Shown in pieces: positions 53,441 through 62,609 of a stretch of DNA of 64,000 nucleotides. The position numbers and the translations under genes are program-made. The DNA comes from Streptomyces sp. G-G2. GTDB lineage: Bacteria; Actinomycetota; Actinomycetes; Streptomycetales; Streptomycetaceae. How positions within the stretch are numbered: the stretch's first letter is position 1; each line of letters starts with the position of its first letter. Below the pieces are notes generated by a model. That model ran no database searches and was not told the DNA's origin. It saw only the letters and a list, made by a program, of their open reading frames with translations. The stretch is taken from NCBI RefSeq assembly GCF_030063135.1, contig NZ_JASISO010000016.1, positions 1-64,000 on the forward strand, read 5' to 3'.

Positions 53441-55365
53441 TGGCGCGGACCAAGTGGCGGAGGTCTGCTGAGTGGACGGCGCATCTGCGGCAGGCGCTGG
53501 GGGCTCCGGGCGGGGAGGACCGGATCGGGGTGCGTGTGGTGGCGGTCAATGACCAGGGGCGGGAGCGGCTGCAGTACATCGATCCCGGGGACTACCGGTG
53601 CCCGCGGTTGGCCGCGGAGCTGGCTGATGAATGGGTGGAGTACGTCGACGCTACTGGTCTGTCGGCCTCGGCGTCCCGGGACTACGTGCGGGCGGTTGAT
53701 CTGGTGTGCGCGGCCATGGATGCCGCATCCGAGGACTCGGCCGCCTTGTCGCTGGAGTCGGTGGATCTGATGCCGTTGCTGGCCCGGTGGGAGCGCACCT
53801 TGCCGGCCGCGTACGGGGAGGGTTCACGGCAGCCGGGTATGGCGGCCTCGAGCGTGCGGACTTTGATCGTGCGGCGGGACGACCACCCCGAGCGCCGGGT
53901 CGACGAGTCGCTGGCGAGGTTCGCCCGCGGGATGACTCTGACCGGGTGGGGTGAGTGTGCGGAGCGGGACGAGTTTAGCCGGGCCGACAAGCAGGCGCTG
54001 GTCAAGGCCGCGTGGTCGTCGGTGCACGCACTGGAGAAGCGGCTGGCCGAGGGCTGGGCCCTGGCGGAGCAGGGTCGGCATCCCGATGAAGGGGACTGGC
54101 TGGATGTGCCGGATCTGCTGTGGGGCCTGTCGCGGGGAGCGATCCTGCCCCGGCAGATCGGCGACCGGCTCCCGCCGACCACCGCGCTGTGGCCCACGGT
54201 GCTGCGCGACATGATCTTACGCAAGGACGGGACCGTCGCACCTCGGCGGGCCCGGCGGGATCTGATCTGGCAGCTGGTGCGCCGCCTCTACCCGACGAAC
54301 CTGGATCTTCACGCCTTCAGGGTCCTGCTGATGGATGCCACCGGGCACGCCTCGGAGGAGGTCACCAGCTTCGGTCTGTCGGATATCGAGTTCCTCCCGA
54401 AGGGTGTGCGTCTGACGCTGGTCAAGGAGCGCGCCCACCGCGTGCGTCATCGGGCCTTCCCCGACGCCCCCGGGGATGAAAAGGCCGAGACGGCAGAGAC
54501 GCTCGATCGACCGCGGCGTGAGGCGAGCGCGATCGTGCGCCGGCTGGCGCAGGTCACGGAGCAGGCGCGGAGGCAATGCCCGGAGGCGTCCGACACCCTG
54601 TTCGTGCGCCCCTCACTTGTGTACTACGACCTCAGGTTCGGACGCTGGAACGCCAACGCCGCAGGGCAGCGGTTCACCGACTGGCTGGACTCGGTCGGGG
54701 TCACGGTCGACGGCCCGGCGCACATCGGGCGGCTGCGGAAGTCCACCAAGGTGGAGAAGGCCATCGTCTCCGGTGGCCGTATCAGCGCCGCCGCCGACGA
54801 CCACCTCGAGGAAACCTTCGCCGGCCACTACGCCCAGGGCACCACACTGCGGATCCTGTCCGGCAAGGTCATCACCACGGCCCAGGCCCACTGGTTCGAG
54901 CAGGCGGTGAACGGGCCGACCGTGATCGCCCCGGAGGCGGCTGAGATCGCCGAGGACAGCGAGCGGCTGCGGGAACTCGGACTGGAGGCGGAGCAGGCGG
55001 ACGGCATGATCCAGGGCGAACTCGACATGGGCGTCTCCCACTGCAAGAACCCGTGGGACTCCCCATTCAGCAAGCCTGGGGAACTCTGCGCGGTCGCGCC
55101 GCTGCGCTGCATGGAGTGCCGCAACGCCTGGGTCCTACCCAGCCACTTGCCGCAACTGATCCTGCTCGCCGAGCACCTGGAGAGGGTACGCCTCCGCCTC
55201 GATCCGCGAGCCTTCACCCGGCGGTGGGGCCAGTCCTACGTCAACCTCCGTGCCGTACTGGAGGAGCACAGCGAGCAGGAGAAGGCCCTGGCATGGCAGC
55301 ACATCAACGACGGACTGGTCCGGCTGGACCTGCCGCTGTCCGCTCACGTGGAGTTCGACGCATGA
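53440..55365 (+). CDS. Tyrosine recombinase-like 2 of second trio (TnpB-like)
   Basis: The 641-residue protein corresponds to the middle member of the first trio. Box I reads DATGHASEEVTSFGLSDIEF, so the catalytic arginine is again absent. IGRLRKSTKVEKAI may act as box II, and HLEETFAGHYAQGTTLR may hold the Tyr. A Cys cluster (HCKNPWDSP, CAVAPLRCMECRN) sits near the C-terminus. The same loss in both elements suggests a conserved non-catalytic role. It overlaps both neighbours by one and four bases. Confidence 0.75.
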   Translation: MARTKWRRSAEWTAHLRQALGAPGGEDRIGVRVVAVNDQGRERLQYIDPGDYRCPRLAAELADEWVEYVDATGLSASASRDYVRAVDLVCAAMDAASEDSAALSLESVDLMPLLARWERTLPAAYGEGSRQPGMAASSVRTLIVRRDDHPERRVDESLARFARGMTLTGWGECAERDEFSRADKQALVKAAWSSVHALEKRLAEGWALAEQGRHPDEGDWLDVPDLLWGLSRGAILPRQIGDRLPPTTALWPTVLRDMILRKDGTVAPRRARRDLIWQLVRRLYPTNLDLHAFRVLLMDATGHASEEVTSFGLSDIEFLPKGVRLTLVKERAHRVRHRAFPDAPGDEKAETAETLDRPRREASAIVRRLAQVTEQARRQCPEASDTLFVRPSLVYYDLRFGRWNANAAGQRFTDWLDSVGVTVDGPAHIGRLRKSTKVEKAIVSGGRISAAADDHLEETFAGHYAQGTTLRILSGKVITTAQAHWFEQAVNGPTVIAPEAAEIAEDSERLRELGLEAEQADGMIQGELDMGVSHCKNPWDSPFSKPGELCAVAPLRCMECRNAWVLPSHLPQLILLAEHLERVRLRLDPRAFTRRWGQSYVNLRAVLEEHSEQEKALAWQHINDGLVRLDLPLSAHVEFDA

Positions 55366-57464
55366 TCATTCCCCGCCCGACTGCTCGTACGCAGTCCCTG
55401 TTCCGGCCGGACGAGCCGATCGTCCAGGGCCGGCCCCTGCTGCCGCAGGCCCGCGGGGAAGGCGCCCGGCAGCCGCGTTTCGGAGACACCGAAGTCCTCG
55501 ACTTCAACGGGGTGGTGGCCAAGCCCGCCAACCGTAACCCGTCGTGGTGGCGCATCCGCCTGGCCGGGACGCTGGCCGAGCCGCACTGGAACCTCCTCGC
55601 CCGCGAGGTGGCGATGATCCTGGCCAATCCGCAGCACGAGACGCTGCAGGCCAACGGCCTCCATTTCGGCTTCGCTCCCTGGGACATCGGCACCATCAAC
55701 TTGAACATGGGCTGTCTGCGCGGTCTGATCGCGTGGGCACGAAGCGAGGGCCTGGACGATGACCCGGCGCACTGGAACGTGGCCGATCTGCGCCGGCGGA
55801 TCACAGCTTTGAGGACGACGGTCAAGGCCCCGACACTGACCCGGCATGTCGCGTTCCTGAAGAAGTTGTCGCTCTTCGCCCCGGCGCTGAGTTGTGCCTG
55901 GCCGGCCGAGGATCCGTGGCCGGGCAAGACGGCGGGACAGGTCGCCGAGGACGTACGGGACGGCGAACTTTCCACGAGGGCCGTGCCGCCGGACATCTGG
56001 TTTCCACTGGTACGGGCAGCCTGGGCGTACGTGCACACCTTCGCCCCCGACATCCTGCGTGCCCTGCGTCAGGTCGAGCAGCTGAAGGACGCCGCTGCCA
56101 CGTCGGCTGCCGGGAAAGACGCCACCCTGGACGCCTGCCTGGCGGACCCGGACTGGAAAGTGCCCTGCCACTACGACCCGCAGTGGCCGAAGGACCTGCC
56201 GCCCGAGGTCAACTGGTCGATGCTTACGCTGCAGCTCGGCGTGAACGAACGTCGCAGCGGGGCGCTGTTCGGCCGGTCGTCGGCCGCGGCGCGGAGCCGG
56301 CGGGCGAAGGTCCTGCGCGCCGTCGCCGACGGCCGCTACCACCTCGGCTACCCAATGCCCTTGGCCGAGGTGACCCGTACGGACGGCAGCCACGGGCCGT
56401 GGCATCCCGGATTCGATCTCTACGAGCTGTCCGTCCTGGCGACCACCCTCCGAAACGCCGCGTTCGTCCTGGTGGCGGCGTTGTCGATGATGCGGGACTC
56501 GGAATTGCAGGAGATCGTCCATGGGAGCGTGGTGGAGCACTACAACGCGCCCGCCATCGCCTCCACCCTCGTCAAGGGCCACGACGGGCGCCCGCGTAAG
56601 CACTGGTGGATCAGTGAGCCGGTCGCCGAGGCCATCGCGGTCGCCGAGGCCCTCTCCCCTCACCCCACCAGGGTCTTCACGACGCTCACCCCGCACGCGG
56701 TCAACGAGGAGCTCGACGGCGGCCACATGGTCGACTCCTTCATCGCCGCCGTCAACGCCGGCCGCGTCTACTCCGGGCTGGACCCGATCCCGGCCGGCAC
56801 GGTCCGGCCCCACATGTTCCGCCGCACGATGGCGATGCTCACCGACCAGTTCGCCGGATCCGAAATCGCGCTGGGCATCCAGCTCAAGCACATCGCCACC
56901 CGGGCCCTGGCCAACCGCGCCACCCGCGGCTACGCCGCGCCCGACGTCACGTGGGCCAACCATCTCGACGACGCGGTCCACGCCGCCCGGTTCCGTCGGC
57001 TCAAGGATCTCTACGTGGCCCATGCCAGCGGCGAGGAGATCGGCTTCGGTCCCGCGGCCGAACGCCTCAAGGCCGTCTTTGACCAGGTCAGGGCCACAGT
57101 CAAGGCACGCCATGGGGACGCCCGGGTCGAGGACGACCTGCTGCGAAAGGCCCGGATCACCATCCGGTTCGGCACACTCAACAACTGCCTGTTCGACGAG
57201 CGCAACCCGGCCGGGGCCGTCTGCCTGGAGAACGCGGTCGTCCCCGAGGGACACACCGGCCCGCTGGAGGACCGCTGCCGCCCCGACCGCTGCCCCAACA
57301 GCATGATCGGCACCGAGCACGTCCCGCTCTACGACTCCCACCTCCGCACCCAGCTCCAACTCCTCCAGACACCGGGCCTGCCCGCCAGCCGCAAGGCCCT
57401 GATCTCCAGAGAGGCCGAACGCGCCCAGGCCGTCCTGGACAAGATTCGAGGCACATCCGCATGA
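55362..57464 (+). CDS. Tyrosine recombinase 3 of second trio
   Basis: The 700-residue protein has a recombinase-like C-terminal half. Box I-like ALSMMRDSELQEI keeps an arginine, box II is VRPHMFRRTMAMLTDQ, and LKHIATRALANRATRGYAAP gives His and Tyr. A Cys-containing tail (NNCLFDERNPAGAVCLEN, CRPDRCPNSM) resembles the zinc-like tail of the third recombinase at 21507-23684. The start overlaps the second recombinase (ATGA), and the stop overlaps the small accessory gene (ATGA). Confidence 0.78.
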   Translation: MIIPRPTARTQSLFRPDEPIVQGRPLLPQARGEGARQPRFGDTEVLDFNGVVAKPANRNPSWWRIRLAGTLAEPHWNLLAREVAMILANPQHETLQANGLHFGFAPWDIGTINLNMGCLRGLIAWARSEGLDDDPAHWNVADLRRRITALRTTVKAPTLTRHVAFLKKLSLFAPALSCAWPAEDPWPGKTAGQVAEDVRDGELSTRAVPPDIWFPLVRAAWAYVHTFAPDILRALRQVEQLKDAAATSAAGKDATLDACLADPDWKVPCHYDPQWPKDLPPEVNWSMLTLQLGVNERRSGALFGRSSAAARSRRAKVLRAVADGRYHLGYPMPLAEVTRTDGSHGPWHPGFDLYELSVLATTLRNAAFVLVAALSMMRDSELQEIVHGSVVEHYNAPAIASTLVKGHDGRPRKHWWISEPVAEAIAVAEALSPHPTRVFTTLTPHAVNEELDGGHMVDSFIAAVNAGRVYSGLDPIPAGTVRPHMFRRTMAMLTDQFAGSEIALGIQLKHIATRALANRATRGYAAPDVTWANHLDDAVHAARFRRLKDLYVAHASGEEIGFGPAAERLKAVFDQVRATVKARHGDARVEDDLLRKARITIRFGTLNNCLFDERNPAGAVCLENAVVPEGHTGPLEDRCRPDRCPNSMIGTEHVPLYDSHLRTQLQLLQTPGLPASRKALISREAERAQAVLDKIRGTSA

Positions 57465-57889
57465 CCACCCCAAGCCGCGTCACGTCCGACGGCGTCTCAC
57501 CCGAGACGGCGAGGTCCCTGCGGGCCGCGATGCAGCGCCTGTTCACCGGAAAGCCCCAGCGCACCAACGGACGGCTCACCAAGGAGAACCTGTGGCGAGA
57601 AGCCCAGGTCAGCCGCGCCACGATGAACCGAGCCCAGCCGATCCTCGCCGAATGGGACGCCCACATCGCCAAGCGGGGCAAGACCACGGCAGGAGAGGCC
57701 CGCCGGGACGCCGAGATCACCCGCCTCCGTAAGAGGCTCGCCGCCAAGACACAGGAATGCACGCACCTGGAGATGAAGCTGAAGGCAGCCGCGACCGCGA
57801 TCGCCGCCCTCCACCACGACAACCAGGCCCTGCGAGCCGAACTCACCGACCAGTCCGGCACGGTCGTGCCCTTCGCTCGTCGGCCGTGA
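57461..57889 (+). CDS. Small coiled-coil accessory protein (TnpC-like)
   Basis: The 142-residue protein has an N-terminal HTH-like stretch (TKENLWREAQVSRATMNRAQ) and a C-terminal coiled coil (RLRKRLAAKTQECTHLEMKL and beyond). It takes the place that TnpC has in Tn554 and matches the 165-residue protein at 23686 in plan rather than in close sequence. It closes the operon. Confidence 0.72.
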   Translation: MTTPSRVTSDGVSPETARSLRAAMQRLFTGKPQRTNGRLTKENLWREAQVSRATMNRAQPILAEWDAHIAKRGKTTAGEARRDAEITRLRKRLAAKTQECTHLEMKLKAAATAIAALHHDNQALRAELTDQSGTVVPFARRP

Positions 57890-58010
57890 CCGCGCAATGG
57901 CGCTCCTGCTGGTCGCTGACAGGCCGGGGCCTCCACGCCGGTGCGCACGCTTGCGGGAAGGCCCCTGTGGGCGCGTACGACGAAGCCGCCGCCACCACAG
58001 CCGGGGACCG

Positions 58011-58229
58011 CTAGCGCGGTGACCGGCTGTCACAGTGCGCCGTCCAGCGTCGCCGCAGCCAGTCACCGGCTTCGCCGACCGCGACCAGGAGAGCTGCGGA
58101 CGCGGCGCAAGCCGCGAGCGGTGTGCGGTGCCCGAGAGCCGTGCTCGCCAGCCAGAGGATGCCGGTGAGGGTTGCCCACCGGGCGAGGATCGACCAGGCC
58201 GGGAATCGGGAGAGCGTCTTGGATGTCAT
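58011..58229 (-). CDS. Small membrane protein
   Basis: The 72-residue protein has two hydrophobic spans (SILARWATLTGILWLASTAL and AACAASAALLVAVGEAG) and a basic end. It starts at the ATG at 58229, which overlaps the expected stop of the preceding small membrane gene (ATGA). It belongs to a minus-strand row with the second nhaA copy. No family is recognised. Confidence 0.5.
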   Translation of the reverse strand: MTSKTLSRFPAWSILARWATLTGILWLASTALGHRTPLAACAASAALLVAVGEAGDWLRRRWTAHCDSRSPR

Positions 58230-58497
58230 CGGGCGCTGTTGCTGACTGTTTTGAGCGAGGCCAGGGCGCCCCGGCGACAGCGGTCAAGGCCAGACTGACC
58301 TCCGGAGACGCTCCGGCCAGGCGGGGAATCGCGTTGAGGGGTGCTGCTGCGTAGAGGGCGAGGATGGCCCAGCCGCGGGCGCGTACCGGTGTGAGCCTGG
58401 TGCGCCAGCGGGCGGGTGCCCATCCGGCGGCCATCGCCAGTCCGGCGGGCAGCAGGGTGAGGGAGAAGACGGTCAGGCCGATCCACTGCCAGGTCAA
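58226..58497 (-). pseudogene. Small membrane protein, probable frameshift
   Basis: The frame from a TTG at 58497 (AGGAA upstream) gives two or three spans (WIGLTVFSLTLLPAGLAMAA, then WAILALYAAAPLNAIPRLAG). It then switches at about 58260 into a non-membrane tail. In the neighbouring frame the sequence continues as ALASLKTVSNSAR and stops at 58226, exactly overlapping the start of the next small gene (ATGA). One missing base near 58260 would restore this. A real mutation or a sequencing error are both possible. Confidence 0.5.
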
Positions 58498-58540
58498 CGT
58501 CGGTTCCTGTCGGTGCGGGGGCGGGTAGGGGCCGGTGGTG

Positions 58541-59001
58541 CTACCGGCGGCCGGCTGCGGTCATGACGAGGCCGGTGATGAGCAGGGCCAGACCGATGAT
58601 GAGGACGGGGAAGCCGGGTCCGGGCAGGAAGTACATCGCCGCACCGGCCAGGGTGAGAGGTGCGCCGATGGCGGCCATCACCTTTCCGACCTGTCGCTCC
58701 GACACGGGCTGCTCCTTGTTCGGATGGGTTGAGGCGGCTGGGGTGTCGCGGCCGGTGAGGAAGGCGGTGAGCGCTCCGGTGAGCAGGGCCCATGCGGCCG
58801 CCGCCCAGCCTTGGCGGGTGCCGCCGATCAAGAGCGTGGCCGCGGTGACCGTCGCACCAGCCGCCATGGCCCGGGGGGCGTGGCGAACACCCACTGGCGC
58901 CGGGCGCTGCCCGGGCACCGGAGCTCGGTGATGCCCATGCGGATGACCAGGGCAGCGATGACGATCACGGGTGTCAGCGGTGAGGCATCGCCGCCGGCCA
59001 T
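58541..59001 (-). pseudogene. PGPGFP-motif membrane protein, copy 2, frameshifted
   Basis: This is the diverged counterpart of the gene at 30604-31155. It starts in the nhaA stop (MAGGDASPLTPVIVIAALVI) and runs in parallel until FATPPGP, where one base is missing compared with copy 1 (a C6 run in place of A2C5, near 58875). The matching frame then continues with AMAAGATVTAATLLIGG through YFLPGPGFPVLII to the stop after AAGRR. The total length of 461 bases is not divisible by three. The shorter frame could still be translated from an internal start. Confidence 0.75.
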
Positions 59002-60326
59002 CAGGTGGGCTGCCCGTCCGGCCGGACAGCGGTGCTCTGGGTCTTCGCCGTGATGTCGCGCTGGTAGATGTCGGGGATGCCGTCGGCGTCGGCGTCGAGG
59101 TTCTCCGCCTCGTACAGGCGCCGGTAGAGGGTGTTGCGCCGTCGCAGCAGGACAGCGGCGAAGACTGCGGCGATCAGCGAGGCGACCAGGATGGCGGCCT
59201 TGACGTGCTCGCCGGCCTGGGTGCCGGGGAAGGCGAGTTCGCCGATGAGCAGGGCGACGGTGAAGCCGATCCCGGCCAGCACCGACAGGCCGAGTACGTC
59301 GGCCCAGGCCAGATCGGGGTTGAGCTGGGCGCGGGTAAAGCGGGCGGCCAGGTAGGTCCCGGCGAAGATGCCCAGTGTCTTGCCGGCGATCAGGCCGATC
59401 ACGACGCCGAGGGGTTCGGGGCTGGTGAACACCGCGCTCAGGGCCGGGCCGGAGATGCTCACCCCGGCGGCGAACAGCGCGAACAGAGGTACCGCGATGC
59501 CTGCGGACAGCGGGTGAATAAGGTGCGAGGCCCGGGAGGCCGGCGAGACCTTCTCACCCTTGTCGGCGGTGGTGCGCAGGATCAGACCCATGGCGACGCC
59601 GGCGACGGTGGCGTGGACGCCGCTGTTGTACATCAGCGCCCAGATCGCCAGCCCGAGGGGCACGTACCAACACCAGCCGCGTACCCGCAGCCGCTGGAGG
59701 AGGTAGAAGAGCACGAGGCTCGCGAAGGCGCCGGCGAGCGCCCACAGGTTCAGGTCGGAGGTGAAGAATACCGCGATGATCAGGATCGCGCAGAGGTCGT
59801 CGACGACGGCGAGGGTGAGGAGGAAGGCGCGCAGCGCGGCCGGCAGGTGGGTGGACAGTACGGCCAGCACGGCGAGGGCGAAGGCGATGTCGGTGGCCAT
59901 CGGCACCGCCCAGCCCGCATTGCTGCCTCCGCCGGCTGCGACGGTGGCCAGGTAGAGGGCGGCGGGTACGGCCATCCCGCAGAGCGCGGCGATGACGGGC
60001 AGCGCCGCGGTGGCCGGGGTGCGCAGTTCGCCTACGACGAGCTCGCGTTTCAGCTCGATCCCGGCGACGAGGAAGAACACGGCCAGCAGCCCGTCGGCCG
60101 TCCAGTGCCCCACCGACAGATCCAGGCCCAGGGCCTGTATCCCGAAGTGGAAGTCGCGCACGGACGTGTACGCCGCGCTCCAGGGGCTGTTGGCCCAGCT
60201 TAGAGCGAGGAGTGCCGCGCCGAGGAGGACCAGGCCGCCGACGGTCTCGGTGCGCAGGGCTCGGGTGATTGCCTGCCGCTCGGGCAGGGGCAGCAAACCG
60301 AGGAAGGGGGAGCGGGTGCCGGCCAT
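59001..60326 (-). CDS. nhaA: Na+/H+ antiporter NhaA (copy 2)
   Basis: The 441-residue protein is a full-length NhaA, about 90 percent identical by eye to the product at 29282-30604. The ion-binding aspartates are kept (VVDDLCAI), but the glycine two residues after them is replaced by cysteine, and a Trp in WWWYVPLG is also changed to Cys. The ATDIAFA motif and the EF-hand-like DADADGIPDIY tail are conserved. Start ATG at 60326 follows the same leader and GGAGG as copy 1. It remains open throughout, so it may be functional although both flanking small genes are damaged. Confidence 0.88.
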   Translation of the reverse strand: MAGTRSPFLGLLPLPERQAITRALRTETVGGLVLLGAALLALSWANSPWSAAYTSVRDFHFGIQALGLDLSVGHWTADGLLAVFFLVAGIELKRELVVGELRTPATAALPVIAALCGMAVPAALYLATVAAGGGSNAGWAVPMATDIAFALAVLAVLSTHLPAALRAFLLTLAVVDDLCAILIIAVFFTSDLNLWALAGAFASLVLFYLLQRLRVRGWCWYVPLGLAIWALMYNSGVHATVAGVAMGLILRTTADKGEKVSPASRASHLIHPLSAGIAVPLFALFAAGVSISGPALSAVFTSPEPLGVVIGLIAGKTLGIFAGTYLAARFTRAQLNPDLAWADVLGLSVLAGIGFTVALLIGELAFPGTQAGEHVKAAILVASLIAAVFAAVLLRRRNTLYRRLYEAENLDADADGIPDIYQRDITAKTQSTAVRPDGQPT

Positions 60327-60490
60327 GGCATCGGGCCTCCGGTGTGTCGACGACAAGAGGGCACACTGCCCCCAGGACGCCGACCAGACTTCCCGGCACA
60401 CCTCGCGCCTCTTCTTGACGCGTTCTTTACACCGTATCCAGCGGAGGGAAGACTGTCTGCCCCGCACGCCTCCCCAAGATCAGATCGGTG

Positions 60491-60673
60491 TCAGGTTGTG
60501 ATCAGCCCTGGCGGGAGGCACCAGGCAGCAGCCGCCGCGAGCACCAGTGCGGCGGCCGCGTACAGCTCAGGCCGCTCGGCGGGCATCGTGTAGAGGACGG
60601 CGCCCGCGATCGTGAGGATCGCGGGCGCCGAGCGGCGGGCTCGCGGGTGAACAGCGTCACCCTCCGTCACCAC
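60491..60673 (-). pseudogene. Small membrane protein upstream of nhaA, copy 2 (degraded)
   Basis: The 60-residue frame keeps the core AILTIAGAVLYTMPAERPEL and AAAALVLAAAAAW of the protein at 28885-29106. It lacks the first hydrophobic stretch, and a five-base deletion shifts the C-terminus to LPPGLITT. It starts with tandem GTG codons. Probably not functional. Confidence 0.5.
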
Positions 60674-60844
60674 CGCAAGTGCGACAGATCCGAAGTTTTA
60701 CAGTCCCCCCGCGCGCAGGACGCAGCCGGCGCGGGGGGCGCTGCGGCGGGGTGCGCTCGCAGGCCGCGGCGTGGCTGTCGGCCACCACGCCCACGATCGA
60801 GCTGGCCAGGTCCGCCCGAGAGCGCGGTCTCCGCCGGGCGGGAG

Positions 60845-61738
60845 TCACTGGTAGGACGGGTCCTCCCACGGACCGACGCTTCGGGAGCGGACCGGTTCCA
60901 CGAAGCGCGGAGGGACGCTGTGCGGGTGGTCGGGTCCCCAGTTGGTGGCCTGGCCCTGCATGACGACGCGGGCCTCTGAGGTGTACCAGTCCACGAGATC
61001 ACTGTCGGAGCGCACGATCCAGGTGCAGCCCTGTTCAGCGTCGGCGGTGAAGTCGCCGTGCCGGATGAGGGCGGGGCGCCAGAAGTAGGTGCCGGGCCAC
61101 ATCTTGCCGTAGTTGTAGTCGAAGGCGCCTTCGAGGCAGTACGCCTCCTCCGTGCACGGGTGGTGGGCGAGCGGCTCCTCGCGCCAGCCCGGCTTGGCCT
61201 TGATCAGCCTGCTGTAGAAGCCGGTCTTCTCGTCCCGGTGCAGCATCTTGATGTACAGGCCGGGGACCGGGGTGCCGCCGAGGTCGAAGCGCATCGGGCT
61301 GCCGTCGCGCACGTCGGTCCAGGGCATCTCCGAGGTCTGCAGGACTACCAGCTTCTGGTCGGCGCGCAGGCCCTCCCGGTCGGCATCCGCGAGGTCGAAG
61401 CGCCAGTCGCCGTACTCGCGGAACAGCAGGATCTCCGTACCGGCCGCGGCCGTGACGGCGGGGGTGCGGACTCCGACCGGCGCCATCCAGAAGCCCTCGG
61501 GGCCGAGGACGGCGTCCCCGACGGTCACCTGGCCGGAGAGGACGTACCACTCGGTGGCGGCGTGGTGCACGCCGCCCGGCCGCGACCAGTCAGTGTCGAA
61601 GCAGACCTTCAGCGACGCCGAGCCGTCCTCCTCGTCGTAGCTGAGGTTGCGCTGCCGGGTACTGCCCTGCGCGTGCTCGAACTCCCCCATGTGCCAGATC
61701 AGATCGCGCTCGTCCACAAGCTCCACGTGCGGCCGCAT
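60845..61738 (-). CDS. DUF4437-like cupin protein
   Basis: The 297-residue protein appears to contain two cupin barrels. The first is built around GGVHHAATEWYVLSGQVTVG followed by GPEGFWMAP. The second is built around HHPCTEEAYCLEGAFDYNYG and ends with RPALIRHGDFTAD. The His and Glu residues could bind a metal. The arrangement matches DUF4437-type or related double-cupin proteins of unknown reaction. The start ATG at 61738 has GGAGGGAG upstream. It is divergent from the TetR gene, with a direct repeat between them that suggests TetR control. Confidence 0.7.
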   Translation of the reverse strand: MRPHVELVDERDLIWHMGEFEHAQGSTRQRNLSYDEEDGSASLKVCFDTDWSRPGGVHHAATEWYVLSGQVTVGDAVLGPEGFWMAPVGVRTPAVTAAAGTEILLFREYGDWRFDLADADREGLRADQKLVVLQTSEMPWTDVRDGSPMRFDLGGTPVPGLYIKMLHRDEKTGFYSRLIKAKPGWREEPLAHHPCTEEAYCLEGAFDYNYGKMWPGTYFWRPALIRHGDFTADAEQGCTWIVRSDSDLVDWYTSEARVVMQGQATNWGPDHPHSVPPRFVEPVRSRSVGPWEDPSYQ

Positions 61739-61761
61739 GGCGGCTCCCTCCGATTCGGATT

Positions 61762-61805
61762 CCGATACGGAATGTAGCGCTGACAAACACCCGATACAAG
61801 ATGTA
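61762..61805. promoter_or_regulatory. Direct repeats in cupin/TetR gap
   Basis: CCGATAC-N3-ATGTA occurs at 61762-61776 and again at 61791-61805, 29 bp apart. Each unit also contains a short dyad TAC-N5-GTA. The pair lies in the 78-bp gap between the divergent cupin and TetR genes and is the likely binding site of the TetR protein. Confidence 0.65.
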
Positions 61806-61816
61806 CCGTTAATCAG

Positions 61817-62419
61817 GTGACTCGACCTGGCCGCCCCGCAGGACCCACCTCGGACACCGAGGCGGTCGTCCTGACCGCTGCGCTGGACTTGCTACTCACC
61901 GAGGGCGCAGCGGCGCTCTCCGCGCAGCGCTTGCACACCGCCACCGGGGTGTCGCGGTCGACGATCTACCGCCACTGGCCCACCCCTCACGTGGTACTGG
62001 CGGCGCTGATCGAGGTCGCCCCGCGCCCCGCACCCTCCCAAACGGGTGAGGCCCGGACGGATCTGCACGCCGAGGTGGACGCGCTCTGCGACCGCCTGCG
62101 CGACAAGCCGGTCGGCGGCTTCCTGCACGCCATCGTCGCGGCGGCGGCATGGGACTCCGCGATGACGGACCTGCGGCGCCGGTACGTGGAAGACCTGCTG
62201 GCACCCTTCCGCACCGCGCTGGCCCCCGCGGGCCTGACCGGCGTGGCACGGGAGGACGCCGTCTCCGCGATCGTCTCGCCCCTGCTGCTCGACGCGCTGC
62301 TGCTGGACCGCCCGGCGGCGCGAGAGCGCGCCCACCGCACTGTCGACGCGGTCCTGGACACCCCCCACTGCCTTTTCAGTGCCCCGCGATGGGGCGTCAG
62401 GCCTCCGGAGTTGGCATGA
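61817..62419 (+). CDS. TetR-family transcriptional regulator
   Basis: The 200-residue protein has the TetR HTH at residues 15-60 (VVLTAALDLLLTEGAAALSA, then GVSRSTIYRHWP) and a helical C-terminal ligand domain of TetR_C type. The start is a GTG at 61817 directly after the repeat region. It probably represses the divergent cupin gene and itself through the direct repeats. The inducer is unknown. Confidence 0.82.
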   Translation: MTRPGRPAGPTSDTEAVVLTAALDLLLTEGAAALSAQRLHTATGVSRSTIYRHWPTPHVVLAALIEVAPRPAPSQTGEARTDLHAEVDALCDRLRDKPVGGFLHAIVAAAAWDSAMTDLRRRYVEDLLAPFRTALAPAGLTGVAREDAVSAIVSPLLLDALLLDRPAARERAHRTVDAVLDTPHCLFSAPRWGVRPPELA

Positions 62420-62564
62420 CTCTCTCCCCCTGTCGAACGCATGGCGAGGCCCTCCCGTAGGGGGCCAAGAGGCGCTGGGCCGCTGGGCGCGGGCTTCGTC
62501 GTCTCCTTGCCGGTCAGCCGCCTCCACCTGCACGGACTAACCCGGTGGGGCCGCGAGCGCGGTC

Positions 62565-62596
62565 GTGCCCGCCCCCGTCGGCGCGGGGGCGGGCAC
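62565..62596 (-). terminator. Terminator of alpha/beta hydrolase gene
   Basis: A perfect 12-bp stem (62565-62576 with 62585-62596) closes an eight-base loop, 14 bases past the stop of the minus-strand hydrolase gene. It is also 145 bp beyond the TetR stop and could serve both convergent genes. Confidence 0.75.
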
Positions 62597-62609
62597 GCGT
62601 GGAACGGTT

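Larger units (their letters stand above)
51841..57889 (+). mobile_element. Second Tn554-like recombinase module
   Basis: A second set of three overlapping tyrosine recombinase genes and a small coiled-coil gene starts about 125 bp after the MFS break. Gene order, overlaps (TGATG, ATGA, ATGA) and protein sizes parallel the first module, but the proteins are clearly diverged. The left limit is set by the end of MFS coding sense; the right limit of the whole element is not visible and may lie beyond the second nhaA copy. Confidence 0.65.
58541..60622 (-). repeat. Inverted duplication, copy 2 (nhaA segment)
   Basis: This segment is the inverted, diverged counterpart of 28981-31064. Matching sequence runs from CGCCGGTA at the stop of the PGPGFP gene to GCGATCCTCACG in the small membrane gene. 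Relative to copy 1 it has lost five bases at the end of the small membrane gene and one base in the PGPGFP gene. It lies about 650 bp downstream of the second recombinase trio. Confidence 0.8.
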
